A DNA stretch of 64,000 nucleotides, taken from NCBI RefSeq assembly GCF_000190595.1, contig NC_015167.1:1-64000 (forward strand), read 5' to 3'. A program made the position numbers and the translations under genes. This DNA is from Cellulophaga lytica DSM 7489 (GTDB lineage Bacteria; Bacteroidota; Bacteroidia; Flavobacteriales; Flavobacteriaceae). The notes under the pieces are model-generated. The model made no database searches, was not told the origin of the DNA, and saw only the letters and a program-made list of their open reading frames with translations. Shown here piece by piece: positions 38,317 through 46,576 of the stretch. Position 1 is the first letter of the stretch, and every line of letters begins with the position of its first letter.

Positions 38317-41300
38317 ATGAGTTTCATTAATTCCGTGCTAAAGGCCTTTGTTGGTGATAAAGCCAAAAAAGACGTTAAGCAATTACAGCCAATAGTTGAT
38401 AAAATTAAAGCCTTTGAACAAAGTTTAGAAGCTATTAGTCTAGATGAGCTAAGGGCAAAAACAGTAGAGTTTAAAGAAAAATTAAAGGCAGACACAAAAG
38501 AGTTAAATGAACAAATAGAAGCTCTTAAAATTGAAGTAGAGTCTTCTACAGATATAGATAAGAACGAAGATCTTTACTCAGAAATAGATCGTTTACAAGA
38601 AGAAGTATATAAAACGTTAGAAAAATCACTTTCAGATCTTTTACCAGAAGCTTTTGCTGTTGTTAAAGAAACTGCTAAACGTTTTACAAATAACACTACA
38701 CTTACAGTTACTGCTACAGAATATGACAGGCAGTTGTCTGGTATTAAAGACTATGTTAGCTTAGAAGGTGACAAAGCCGTATGGCAAAATTCTTGGGATG
38801 CTGCAGGTAAGCAAGTAACTTGGGATATGGTACATTATGATGTACAGCTAATTGGTGGTATTGCACTACACCAAGGTAAAATTGCAGAAATGCAAACTGG
38901 TGAGGGTAAAACCTTAGTTGCTACATTACCAGTATACCTAAATGCACTTACTGGTAATGGCGTACACCTTGTAACCGTTAACGATTATCTGGCAAAAAGA
39001 GATAGCGCGTGGATGGCACCAATATTTCAGTTTCACGGATTTACTATAGATTGTATAGATTATCACCAACCTAATTCTGATGCCCGTAGAACTGCATACA
39101 ACGCAGACATAACCTATGGTACAAATAATGAATTTGGTTTTGATTATTTGCGTGATAATATGGCTCATAAACCAACAGACCTAGTACAGCGTCCGCATAA
39201 TTTTGCTATTGTAGATGAAGTAGATTCTGTGTTGGTTGATGATGCACGTACACCATTAATTATTTCTGGTCCTGTACCCGAAGGAGACAGACACGAGTTT
39301 AACGAGTTAAAACCAAAAGTTGCAGACATTGTACAATTACAAAAACAATACTTAACTGGTGTTTTAGCAGAAGCTAAAAAATTAATAAAAGAAGGTGACA
39401 CAAAAGAAGGCGGTTTTTTATTACTGCGTGTATACCGTGGATTACCTAAAAACAAAGCTCTTATTAAGTTTTTAAGTGAAGAAGGTATTAAGCAATTATT
39501 ACAAAAAACTGAAAACTTTTACATGCAAGACAACAACCGTGAAATGCCTACGGTAGATGAAGAGTTGTTATTTGTAATTGATGAAAAAAACAATCAGATA
39601 GAGCTAACAGACAAAGGAATTAAACACATCTCTGGAGATGTAGACAGTAATTTCTTTGTAATGCCAGATATTGGTTATGAAATTGCACAGATAGAAAACC
39701 AAAATCTAGATATAGAAAAAGAAGCTGAACTTAAAGAAGAGTTATTTAAAGACTTCTCTATTAAAAGTGAGCGTATACATACAATGAACCAATTACTTAA
39801 AGCTTACACTCTTTTTGAAAAAGATGTAGAGTATGTAGTAATGGATAATAAAGTAATGATTGTAGATGAGCAAACTGGTCGTATTATGGACGGTCGTCGT
39901 TACTCAGATGGTCTACACCAATCTATAGAAGCTAAAGAGAATGTAAAAATTGAAGCAATGACGCAAACATTTGCTACAGTTACATTACAAAACTACTTTA
40001 GAATGTACAACAAGCTTGCAGGTATGACTGGTACAGCCATTACAGAAGCTGGTGAATTTTGGGAAATTTACAAGTTAGATGTTATGGAAATACCAACTAA
40101 CAGACCAATTGCTCGTGACGATAGAAACGATTTAATTTACAAAACAAAAAGAGAAAAATACAATGCCATTATAGAGGAAGTTACACAACTATCTAACTCT
40201 GGCAGACCGGTACTTATTGGTACAACTTCTGTAGAAATATCAGAATTGTTATCTAGAATGTTAACCATACGTAAAGTACCACACAATGTACTTAACGCTA
40301 AGTTACATAAGAAAGAAGCAGATGTAGTTGCACAAGCAGGTAATGCTGGTATTGTAACTATTGCAACCAATATGGCAGGTCGTGGTACCGATATTAAATT
40401 ATCTACAGACGTTAAAAATGCTGGTGGTTTGGCAATTATTGGTACAGAGCGTCACGATTCTAGACGTGTAGATAGACAGTTACGTGGTAGAGCTGGTCGT
40501 CAAGGAGATCCAGGAAGTTCTCAATTTTATGTTTCTTTAGAAGATAACCTTATGCGTTTATTTGGTTCGGATAGAGTTGCTAAAATGATGGATAAAATGG
40601 GCTTAGAAGAAGGCGAAGTTATTCAGCACTCAATGATGACAAAATCTATAGAACGTGCACAGAAAAAAGTTGAAGAAAACAACTTTGGAGTACGTAAACG
40701 TTTATTAGAGTATGATGATGTTATGAATGCCCAAAGAGAGGTAATTTACAAAAGAAGACGTCATGCATTACAAGGAGAGCGTTTAAAATTAGATATTGCT
40801 AATATGATTTATGATACCTGCGAGTCTATTGCAGAAGGTAATAAAGCTGCTAGCGATTATAAAAACTTTGAGTTTGAATTAATTAAGTATTTCTCTGTTA
40901 CAGCTCCTATTACTGAAGATGAGTTTGCAAAAATGTCTACTCAAGATATTGCTAGCAAAACTTATAAAGTAGTATACGAGCATTACCAAAATAAAATGGA
41001 GCGTAACGCCGCTACAGTATTTCCGGTAATTAAGAACGTATATGAAGATGCTGCTAATAATTTTGAACGTATAGAAGTTACTTTTACAGACGGTATTAAA
41101 GCACTTAAAATAGTTACCAACCTTAAAGAGGCTTACGAAAGTAACGGTAAACAATTGGTTAACGATTTTGAAAAGAACATTACACTTGCCATTGTAGATG
41201 ATGCTTGGAAAACCCATTTACGTAAAATGGATGAGCTAAAACAATCTGTACAATTAGCTGTTCATGAACAAAAAGATCCGCTATTAATTTACAAGTTTGA

Positions 41301-41679
41301 AGCTTTTGAACTTTTTAAGTCTATGGTAGATACAGTAAATAAAGATGTAGTATCATTCTTGTTTAAAGCAGAGTTACCAACTGGTGACACATCAGACATA
41401 CAGGAAGCAAGAACCGTAAGAAGGCCACAAGCAAACTTACAAACTACAAAAGAAGAAATACCTAACAGTGATGAGTTAGCTGCACAAAACAGAGCTGCAA
41501 GTCAAACACAAGGTAATAGACCACAAGTAACAGAAACAATTACTAGAGAAAGACCAAAAATTGGTAGAAATGACAGAGTTACAATTAAAAATGTGATGAA
41601 TGGCGAATCTAAAGTTGTTAAGTTTAAACAAGCAGAGCCTTTATTAGCAAGAGGTGAATGGGTACTGGTTGAAGAATAA
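38317..41679 (+). CDS. secA: Preprotein translocase ATPase SecA
   Basis: Motor of the Sec pathway. 1120 residues, longer than E. coli SecA (901) because of Bacteroidota-specific insertions near residues 60-105 and 340-460. Walker A TGEGKT at 194-199, DEVD at 300-303, GTSVE and GRAGRQGDPG motifs present. The C-terminus ends WVLVEE with no CxCxSG zinc finger, so the usual SecB/lipid-binding tail is absent. The leader contains a TTCCG/CGGAA hairpin (38234-38252). Confidence 0.98.
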   Translation: MSFINSVLKAFVGDKAKKDVKQLQPIVDKIKAFEQSLEAISLDELRAKTVEFKEKLKADTKELNEQIEALKIEVESSTDIDKNEDLYSEIDRLQEEVYKTLEKSLSDLLPEAFAVVKETAKRFTNNTTLTVTATEYDRQLSGIKDYVSLEGDKAVWQNSWDAAGKQVTWDMVHYDVQLIGGIALHQGKIAEMQTGEGKTLVATLPVYLNALTGNGVHLVTVNDYLAKRDSAWMAPIFQFHGFTIDCIDYHQPNSDARRTAYNADITYGTNNEFGFDYLRDNMAHKPTDLVQRPHNFAIVDEVDSVLVDDARTPLIISGPVPEGDRHEFNELKPKVADIVQLQKQYLTGVLAEAKKLIKEGDTKEGGFLLLRVYRGLPKNKALIKFLSEEGIKQLLQKTENFYMQDNNREMPTVDEELLFVIDEKNNQIELTDKGIKHISGDVDSNFFVMPDIGYEIAQIENQNLDIEKEAELKEELFKDFSIKSERIHTMNQLLKAYTLFEKDVEYVVMDNKVMIVDEQTGRIMDGRRYSDGLHQSIEAKENVKIEAMTQTFATVTLQNYFRMYNKLAGMTGTAITEAGEFWEIYKLDVMEIPTNRPIARDDRNDLIYKTKREKYNAIIEEVTQLSNSGRPVLIGTTSVEISELLSRMLTIRKVPHNVLNAKLHKKEADVVAQAGNAGIVTIATNMAGRGTDIKLSTDVKNAGGLAIIGTERHDSRRVDRQLRGRAGRQGDPGSSQFYVSLEDNLMRLFGSDRVAKMMDKMGLEEGEVIQHSMMTKSIERAQKKVEENNFGVRKRLLEYDDVMNAQREVIYKRRRHALQGERLKLDIANMIYDTCESIAEGNKAASDYKNFEFELIKYFSVTAPITEDEFAKMSTQDIASKTYKVVYEHYQNKMERNAATVFPVIKNVYEDAANNFERIEVTFTDGIKALKIVTNLKEAYESNGKQLVNDFEKNITLAIVDDAWKTHLRKMDELKQSVQLAVHEQKDPLLIYKFEAFELFKSMVDTVNKDVVSFLFKAELPTGDTSDIQEARTVRRPQANLQTTKEEIPNSDELAAQNRAASQTQGNRPQVTETITRERPKIGRNDRVTIKNVMNGESKVVKFKQAEPLLARGEWVLVEE

Positions 41680-41697
41680 ACCAGTACTATTAAACAT

Positions 41698-41730
41698 AAA
41701 AAAAGCAGCTCTTTTAAGAGCTGCTTTTTT
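41698..41730 (+). terminator. Rho-independent terminator of secA
   Basis: Perfect stem AAAGCAGCTCTT/AAGAGCTGCTTT followed by T's. Confidence 0.92.
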
Positions 41731-41764
41731 ATTTATACGCAGTTATAACTGCAATTGTTGTTAG

Positions 41765-41881
41765 TTACTTTTTTATGCTTTTGTTACGTACAGGAACTTT
41801 AATTGCACGCACTTTTGGTTTATTATTAAATAACAAACCAATTGTAATAGCTGCTATTGTAATTAAAGTTATATATATCAT
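41765..41881 (-). CDS. 38-residue membrane micro-protein
   Basis: ATG at 41881, two bases after the stop of the upstream secreted-protein gene, so translation could be coupled. One hydrophobic helix (IYITLITIAAITIGLLF, residues 2-18) followed by a basic tail (NNKPKVRAIKVPVRNKS...). No match recognised. It could be a real small membrane protein co-expressed with the secreted family, or chance. Confidence 0.4.
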   Translation of the reverse strand: MIYITLITIAAITIGLLFNNKPKVRAIKVPVRNKSIKK

Positions 41882-41883
41882 AA

Positions 41884-42126
41884 TTAAACTAATTTTGCTT
41901 TATTTGCTTTTGTCTCAAAAGATAACGCTTTAATAATATTTGCATTTTTAATTAAATACAAACGTGCAACGCTATTCTGTTTTGTATTATTTAAAACTGT
42001 AGACCCTTTTACAATTGAAGCTATTTTCTCTACTTCAACTTTTTTTATAGGCAACTTTTTAGTTTTTTGTGCTTGTACAGATAAACCAACACATAAAATT
42101 AAAGATAAGGTAACTAAAGTTTTCAT
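41884..42126 (-). CDS. Small secreted protein, tandem family member 1 (divergent)
   Basis: 80 residues from the ATG at 42126; the frame stays open to 42219 but the signal peptide MKTLVTLSLILCVGLSVQAQ starts here. After cleavage at AQ a variable Lys-rich linker leads to the conserved tail VARLYLIKNANIIKALSF near residues 53-70, ending KANKAKLV. It is the most diverged of four paralogues in 1.7 kb. Function unknown; the tail is cationic and shared by all members. Confidence 0.75.
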   Translation of the reverse strand: MKTLVTLSLILCVGLSVQAQKTKKLPIKKVEVEKIASIVKGSTVLNNTKQNSVARLYLIKNANIIKALSFETKANKAKLV

Positions 42127-42352
42127 AAATAGGTTTTTGTTTCCTATAAAATTACAACGCTTATCATTCCAAGTTTTTTCATACTCGTTTAAAAACACTT
42201 TTTTATCGTTGACTTGCAATAACTTAGATGAACTACCTATTAAAAAATAATAGTATTTACCTTTATAAGCACTTTATCTTAAAAAATATGCACTTTAACG
42301 ATTTAATAAAGACTAAAACACTATTTAACAATCAGTTATAAATTACTTTACA

Positions 42353-42589
42353 TTAAGCAATTTTAGACTTGCTACGCTTTGTAGAAAAAGATAATGCTTT
42401 TTTAACTTTAGAGTTTTTAAACTTATACAAACGTGCAACTTTAGTTTCTTGTTGTACAGCTTCTTTCTTTACTACTGCAGCTTTTATCTCTGTAGTTTCC
42501 ATTTTTAAAACAGGAGTAACTTTAGCTTCTTGTGCCTGTGCTGTAACGCCTACTGTAATAATGAATAATAAAGTGATAATTGCTTTCAT
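42353..42589 (-). CDS. Small secreted protein, tandem family member 2
   Basis: 78 residues. Signal peptide MKAIITLLFIITVGVTAQAQ, linker rich in Thr/Lys/Val, then the conserved tail VARLYKFKNSKVKKALSF ending KSKIA. Differs from member 4 at only 4 of 78 residues, and their upstream regions are near-identical, so the pair arose by a recent ~400-bp duplication. Mature protein about 58 residues and strongly basic. Confidence 0.8.
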   Translation of the reverse strand: MKAIITLLFIITVGVTAQAQEAKVTPVLKMETTEIKAAVVKKEAVQQETKVARLYKFKNSKVKKALSFSTKRSKSKIA

Positions 42590-42637
42590 AGTAACTTTGT
42601 TTGTTGATGTAAAATTACTACCAACTTAAAGTTACAG

Positions 42638-42752
42638 AAATCTAAATCGCTTAAACACCCTTATTTTTAGGTGTTTGACAAAATTTATGATAAAGTGTAA
42701 AAAATCTTCGATGACTGAAATTAAGCTAAAATCAGCTAATCGAAATTAAGTG
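42638..42752 (-). repeat. Duplicated upstream region, copy A
   Basis: 115 bases upstream of member 2, identical to 43592-43706 at a constant offset of 954 except at bases 42734-42735. It includes the inverted repeat AAACACC-N10-GGTGTTT (near 42652-42676) about 60-85 bases before the ATG, and two GAAATTAAG direct repeats. Confidence 0.9.
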
Positions 42753-42826
42753 TATTACAACTGATATTGTGCAGAAAGAAAAAAATAAATAAGGAGATAT
42801 AAAAACAAAAATATAGTCTACGCTTA

Positions 42827-43063
42827 TTACGCCACTTTAGTCTTAGCCTTTTTAATAACAAAAGTTAATGCTTTTTTAATTTTAGAGTTTTTAAACTTGT
42901 ATAAACGTGCAACCTCAACTTTTTCTTTAACAACGTCTTTTTTAATTTCTGTAATTTTAGCTTCTGTAGTTTCTATATTTAAAACAGCTGTAGTTTTAGC
43001 TTCTTGTGCTTGTGCAGTTAATCCTAATGTAATAACGAATAATAAAGTGATAATAGCTTTCAT
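42827..43063 (-). CDS. Small secreted protein, tandem family member 3
   Basis: 78 residues from the ATG at 43063 (an open frame extends to 43105, but the signal peptide starts here). Signal MKAIITLLFVITLGLTAQAQ, then a linker and the tail VARLYKFKNSKIKKALTF ending KTKVA. It is intermediate between members 2/4 and 1. It has its own promoter (TAGCTTTG, 43084-43091) and a different upstream region from members 2 and 4, with two CACCGTAAA repeats. Confidence 0.8.
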   Translation of the reverse strand: MKAIITLLFVITLGLTAQAQEAKTTAVLNIETTEAKITEIKKDVVKEKVEVARLYKFKNSKIKKALTFVIKKAKTKVA

Positions 43064-43083
43064 AATATTTTTGTTTTGTTTTA

Positions 43084-43091
43084 CAAAGCTA
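43084..43091 (-). promoter_or_regulatory. -7 element TAGCTTTG of tandem family member 3
   Basis: TAnnTTTG match on the minus strand 20 bases before the ATG at 43063. Confidence 0.5.
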
Positions 43092-43178
43092 CTTACCACA
43101 TACACCCAAAATTAACATTTGCAGATGAGTATCTCTTAACTATAGACGAGTGGTAATAAAGTAAATACTGGTAACGTT

Positions 43179-43207
43179 CACCGTAAATCCTATAAATACA
43201 CCGTAAA
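43179..43207. promoter_or_regulatory. Direct repeat CACCGTAAA x2, 20-bp spacing
   Basis: Two identical 9-mers at 43179-43187 and 43199-43207, start to start exactly 20 bases, i.e. about two helical turns, upstream of member 3. This geometry is typical of dimeric regulator sites; the regulator is unknown. Confidence 0.45.
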
Positions 43208-43305
43208 ACCAATTAACGGTATTTTATGCATTTTATCGATAAACACACTATATATCAACCTAAAAAAATAAATGAATAATAAAAACTAAGAGTAACGTAA
43301 TTGAA

Positions 43306-43542
43306 TTAAGCAATTTTAGACTTTCCACGTTTTGTAGAAAAAGATAATGCTTTTTTAATTTTAGAGTTTTTAAACTTATATAAACGTGCAACTTTAGTTT
43401 CTTGTTGTACAGCTTCTTTTTTCACTACTGTAGCTTTTACCTCTGTAGTTTCCATTTTTAAAACAGGAGTAACTTTAGCTTCTTGTGCCTGTGCTGTAAC
43501 GCCTACTGTAATAATGAATAATAAAGTGATAATTGCTTTCAT
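43306..43542 (-). CDS. Small secreted protein, tandem family member 4
   Basis: 78 residues, near twin of member 2: signal MKAIITLLFIITVGVTAQAQ, same linker and tail VARLYKFKNSKIKKALSF ending KSKIA. Four substitutions relative to member 2. Its upstream region carries copy B of the 115-base repeat. First gene of the array in transcription order, though each member seems to have its own leader. Confidence 0.8.
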   Translation of the reverse strand: MKAIITLLFIITVGVTAQAQEAKVTPVLKMETTEVKATVVKKEAVQQETKVARLYKFKNSKIKKALSFSTKRGKSKIA

Positions 43543-43591
43543 AGTAACTTAGTTTTGATACTGTAAAATTACTATCAAGCTAAGGGCTACT

Positions 43592-43706
43592 AAATCTAAA
43601 TCGCTTAAACACCCTTATTTTTAGGTGTTTGACAAAATTTATGATAAAGTGTAAAAAATCTTCGATGACTGAAATTAAGCTAAAATCCTCTAATCGAAAT
43701 TAAGTG
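43592..43706 (-). repeat. Duplicated upstream region, copy B
   Basis: Second copy of the region described at 42638-42752, upstream of member 4, with the same AAACACC/GGTGTTT inverted repeat. Confidence 0.9.
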
Positions 43707-43729
43707 CACTTAATCTTAAATAAAGACAT

Positions 43730-44410
43730 TTATATTTTTAACAGCAAGTTTGGATTAGGACAATTTTGCGCATAATAAGCTAAATCTTTTTTGGTACAAA
43801 CTCCTGGATAATCTCCCTTAAAGTCTTTTATATCCATTATAAGCTGAAAATGTAAATGTGGTGCATAACCTACATTGACCTCAGCAGTACCTAAAGTTGC
43901 CAAAACAGTACCCTGTACAATCTCTTTACCAACATATATATTGTTTAATGAAGAAACAGACAAGTGTCCGTATAAAGTAAAAAATGTTTGTTCATATATT
44001 GTGTGTTCTAATATTATTGTAGGTCCGTAATCTCCAAATACATTATTATTTTTAAAACTATGCACTACTCCACTTACAGGCACTATAACTTCTGCACCAG
44101 CATCTGCCCAAAAATCTACACCCAAATGTATATTACGTACATCACTACTTTGTTTAGTAAAGTTTTCATTATTAGCATATAGATTTCTTTTTTCTAAATA
44201 CCCACCAAAAGCAACTGTTCCATTTTTAAGTTCTAATTGCTGCTTAATATACGCTTCACATTCATTTGCCCTGGTAATATCTACCTTATCTAACTCTTTA
44301 TTACCGGTAGATAAGTCCACAGAAATATAACTGTCTTTTAAATTAGTGGTATTTATAATAGAAGTAAAACCTGTAGTTACAGATTGCAAAAAATTTGCTG
44401 TATTTTGCAT
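43730..44410 (-). CDS. M23-type metallopeptidase without signal peptide
   Basis: 226 residues. C-terminal LytM/M23 domain with zinc ligands His95-x3-Asp99 (HLGVD) and HLHFQ (His185, His187). The N-terminal ~70 residues are soluble and I see no signal peptide or lipobox from the ATG at 44410. Either the protein is cytosolic, which is odd for a murein endopeptidase, or it uses another export route. In other Flavobacteriia similar M23 modules occur fused to aminotransferase proteins (from memory). Confidence 0.82.
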   Translation of the reverse strand: MQNTANFLQSVTTGFTSIINTTNLKDSYISVDLSTGNKELDKVDITRANECEAYIKQQLELKNGTVAFGGYLEKRNLYANNENFTKQSSDVRNIHLGVDFWADAGAEVIVPVSGVVHSFKNNNVFGDYGPTIILEHTIYEQTFFTLYGHLSVSSLNNIYVGKEIVQGTVLATLGTAEVNVGYAPHLHFQLIMDIKDFKGDYPGVCTKKDLAYYAQNCPNPNLLLKI

Positions 44411-44497
44411 AAATAAAATGTTAATGTATTTTTAAAATAGATGTACCCTTGTAAGTATATTTAAAAGTAGCGCACTAATTTATTAAAAAGAAAATTT

Positions 44498-45175
44498 ATG
44501 AGAATAGTTAAAGTTGCATTATTACTAAGCACTATATTAATATCTACAAGTTGTTCATCTAAAAACAATACAAAAAAAGAAACTAGTACAGAAGCCAAAG
44601 CAGAGACTAAAACAGTTATTCAGGATTTAAGCTCTTATGAAACTGCCTATTTTGCAAGTGGTTGCTTTTGGTGTGTAGAAGCTGTTTTTGAGAGTGTTAA
44701 AGGTGTTAAGGAAGTAATATCTGGCTATGCAGGAGGTAAAGAAAAAAATCCTACTTACGAGCAAGTAGGTAGTGGTAATAGCACACACGCAGAAGCTGTT
44801 GTTGTTTACTACAACCCAAAACAAGTTAGTTATGCTACCTTAGTTAAAGTTTTTTTTGGATCTCAAGACCCAACAACATTAAACCGCCAAGGACCAGATA
44901 AAGGCACACAATATAGATCTATTGCTTTTTACAAAAACAAGCAAGAACAAAAAATTATAACAGACTATGTAGCTAAGCTTACTAAAGAAAAAGTATTTAG
45001 CTCTAAAATTGTAACAGAAATAACTCCATTTACAACTTTTTACAAGGCAGAAGGCTACCACCAAGATTACGAAAAAAAACATCCTAACAACCCGTACATT
45101 AAAAATGTATCTATACCTAGGCTAAATAGGTTTAAAAGTAAATTTCCAGAGTTATTAAAAAAAGATTCTCATTAA
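44498..45175 (+). CDS. msrA: Peptide-methionine (S)-S-oxide reductase, exported lipoprotein form
   Basis: Repairs oxidised methionine. 225 residues. The N-terminus is a lipoprotein-like signal ending ISTSC (Cys19), so the enzyme is probably in the periplasm. Catalytic motif GCFWC with Cys56 and Cys59, followed by GYAGGKEKNPTYEQV and the C-terminal HQDYEKKHPNNPY. No fused MsrB. Converges with the DUF4097-like gene after 9 bases. Confidence 0.95.
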   Translation: MRIVKVALLLSTILISTSCSSKNNTKKETSTEAKAETKTVIQDLSSYETAYFASGCFWCVEAVFESVKGVKEVISGYAGGKEKNPTYEQVGSGNSTHAEAVVVYYNPKQVSYATLVKVFFGSQDPTTLNRQGPDKGTQYRSIAFYKNKQEQKIITDYVAKLTKEKVFSSKIVTEITPFTTFYKAEGYHQDYEKKHPNNPYIKNVSIPRLNRFKSKFPELLKKDSH

Positions 45176-45184
45176 AGATTGGCT

Positions 45185-46576
45185 TCATTTTAAAACAACA
45201 TCACTGTAAGATGCATTTATATTAACAGATTTATTTGTGTTATTAGATGCATTAAATCCTTTGTGTACTATTATATTCTGATTTACAGACTTATTTACTG
45301 ATAAACCTACAGGCAAAGCTACTTTAGATGACTTGCCCTTTACATATATTGAATAAGATGATTTTGGTAAGGATGCATTTAAATTACCATTAGTTATGGT
45401 TACATCTAGATCCTCAAAACTTGAAGAAACTGAGTTTATTTCTACATCACCAAAATCGTTTGTAATAAAAGCTGACTTTAACAACTCATTAATTGTAATG
45501 TTTGATGAAACAGCACTTAAAGTAAGCTCATTAACTGTTTTTAAATCTATAGCTTTAGCATAACTAGTTTTTAGTTGTCCTACGTTCCAATTACTAACAT
45601 ATACAGGAGAATAAGACGCATTTACATACGTCTTATCTCCATTTATTGTTGTAGCTAGCAAACTTGCATAAGACAAGTTTGCGTTTATATTTGTAGTATT
45701 CTCAGCTAGTTTTACTTTACCGTGGCGTACATCCATTTTTATGGTTGCAGATTTAGGCATTTTAATCTTAATAGTTTTTTTAACTTTTAAGCTTTTAGTA
45801 TCACCACCTTTAGAAATGTAAAATGTATTTGGACTAGTATAAAACTCATTGGAGTCCATATAAAATACATCTCCGTTTTGCTGTGCTTTTAAAACTTTAG
45901 CTTTTACCTTTTCTGCTATTAGCTTATGTTTTTCAGCAATCTCCTTATGCTTCTCTCTTATAATTTTTGCTTGTTTCTGAGTAATCTCTGCCTTTTTTTT
46001 AACTTCTGCTACCCATTTTTTTATTTCAGCTTCGTTTTTAGCTCCCATATCTTTTTGAAACTCTTTTTGCCACTTTTGTATATACTCTTTACCTCCTTTT
46101 TGATATTCTTCATAATCAAAGTCTGCAAATTTTACGTCTTTTAAATCAAAATCTAGAACTATAGAGTCCATCCTAATAGTATCCATATCAAAAGATACTC
46201 TAGCAGGAAAATTAGAGGTATTAAAATGTACTGGATATGCATTTGCAAAGCTGGTTGTTTTACTAAAAAATTTGTTACCTCCGGTAGATACAGTTACTTT
46301 ACTAGAGTTTCCTAGGATATCCATTTTATTACGAATAAAATACTTTTCTGCTTCATCTGTAGTCATTCCTTCAACCTCTATTGTAGCTTCTATTTGTATT
46401 ACGTTCTTGTTCCAGGTATCAAACTCAATATCTGCATTGTTGGTATCTAAATCTAAAACGGCGTTTTTATCTACATTAAAAACTTCTTTAATTTTTTTTG
46501 TTTGTTTTTGAGCGTACAAACCTACATTTACCAACAGTGCTAAAACTGCTATACTCTTATACATTAATTGTTTCAT
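45185..46576 (-). CDS. Secreted DUF4097-like beta-solenoid protein of an ECF operon
   Basis: 463 residues. Signal peptide 1-22 (ends GLYAQ). N-terminal beta region VFNVDKNAVLDLDTNNADIEFDTW (in parts), a Lys/Glu-rich coiled coil at about 170-235, and a C-terminal series of short strands with NITINE, NLNASLP-like turns typical of DUF4097/adhesin-like repeats. Last gene of the sigma/anti-sigma operon (20-base overlap). Likely an envelope-stress effector or sensor (inference). Confidence 0.75.
   Translation of the reverse strand: MKQLMYKSIAVLALLVNVGLYAQKQTKKIKEVFNVDKNAVLDLDTNNADIEFDTWNKNVIQIEATIEVEGMTTDEAEKYFIRNKMDILGNSSKVTVSTGGNKFFSKTTSFANAYPVHFNTSNFPARVSFDMDTIRMDSIVLDFDLKDVKFADFDYEEYQKGGKEYIQKWQKEFQKDMGAKNEAEIKKWVAEVKKKAEITQKQAKIIREKHKEIAEKHKLIAEKVKAKVLKAQQNGDVFYMDSNEFYTSPNTFYISKGGDTKSLKVKKTIKIKMPKSATIKMDVRHGKVKLAENTTNINANLSYASLLATTINGDKTYVNASYSPVYVSNWNVGQLKTSYAKAIDLKTVNELTLSAVSSNITINELLKSAFITNDFGDVEINSVSSSFEDLDVTITNGNLNASLPKSSYSIYVKGKSSKVALPVGLSVNKSVNQNIIVHKGFNASNNTNKSVNINASYSDVVLK

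Noticed and set aside
42127-42219. Longer N-terminus for tandem family member 1
   Set aside because: The 31 extra residues precede an evident signal peptide starting at 42126; paralogues also start at the signal peptide.
42651-42676. Inverted repeat AAACACC/GGTGTTT as a terminator
   Set aside because: It lies upstream of a gene start, lacks a T-run on the transcribed strand and is conserved with the promoter region, so a regulatory site is more likely.
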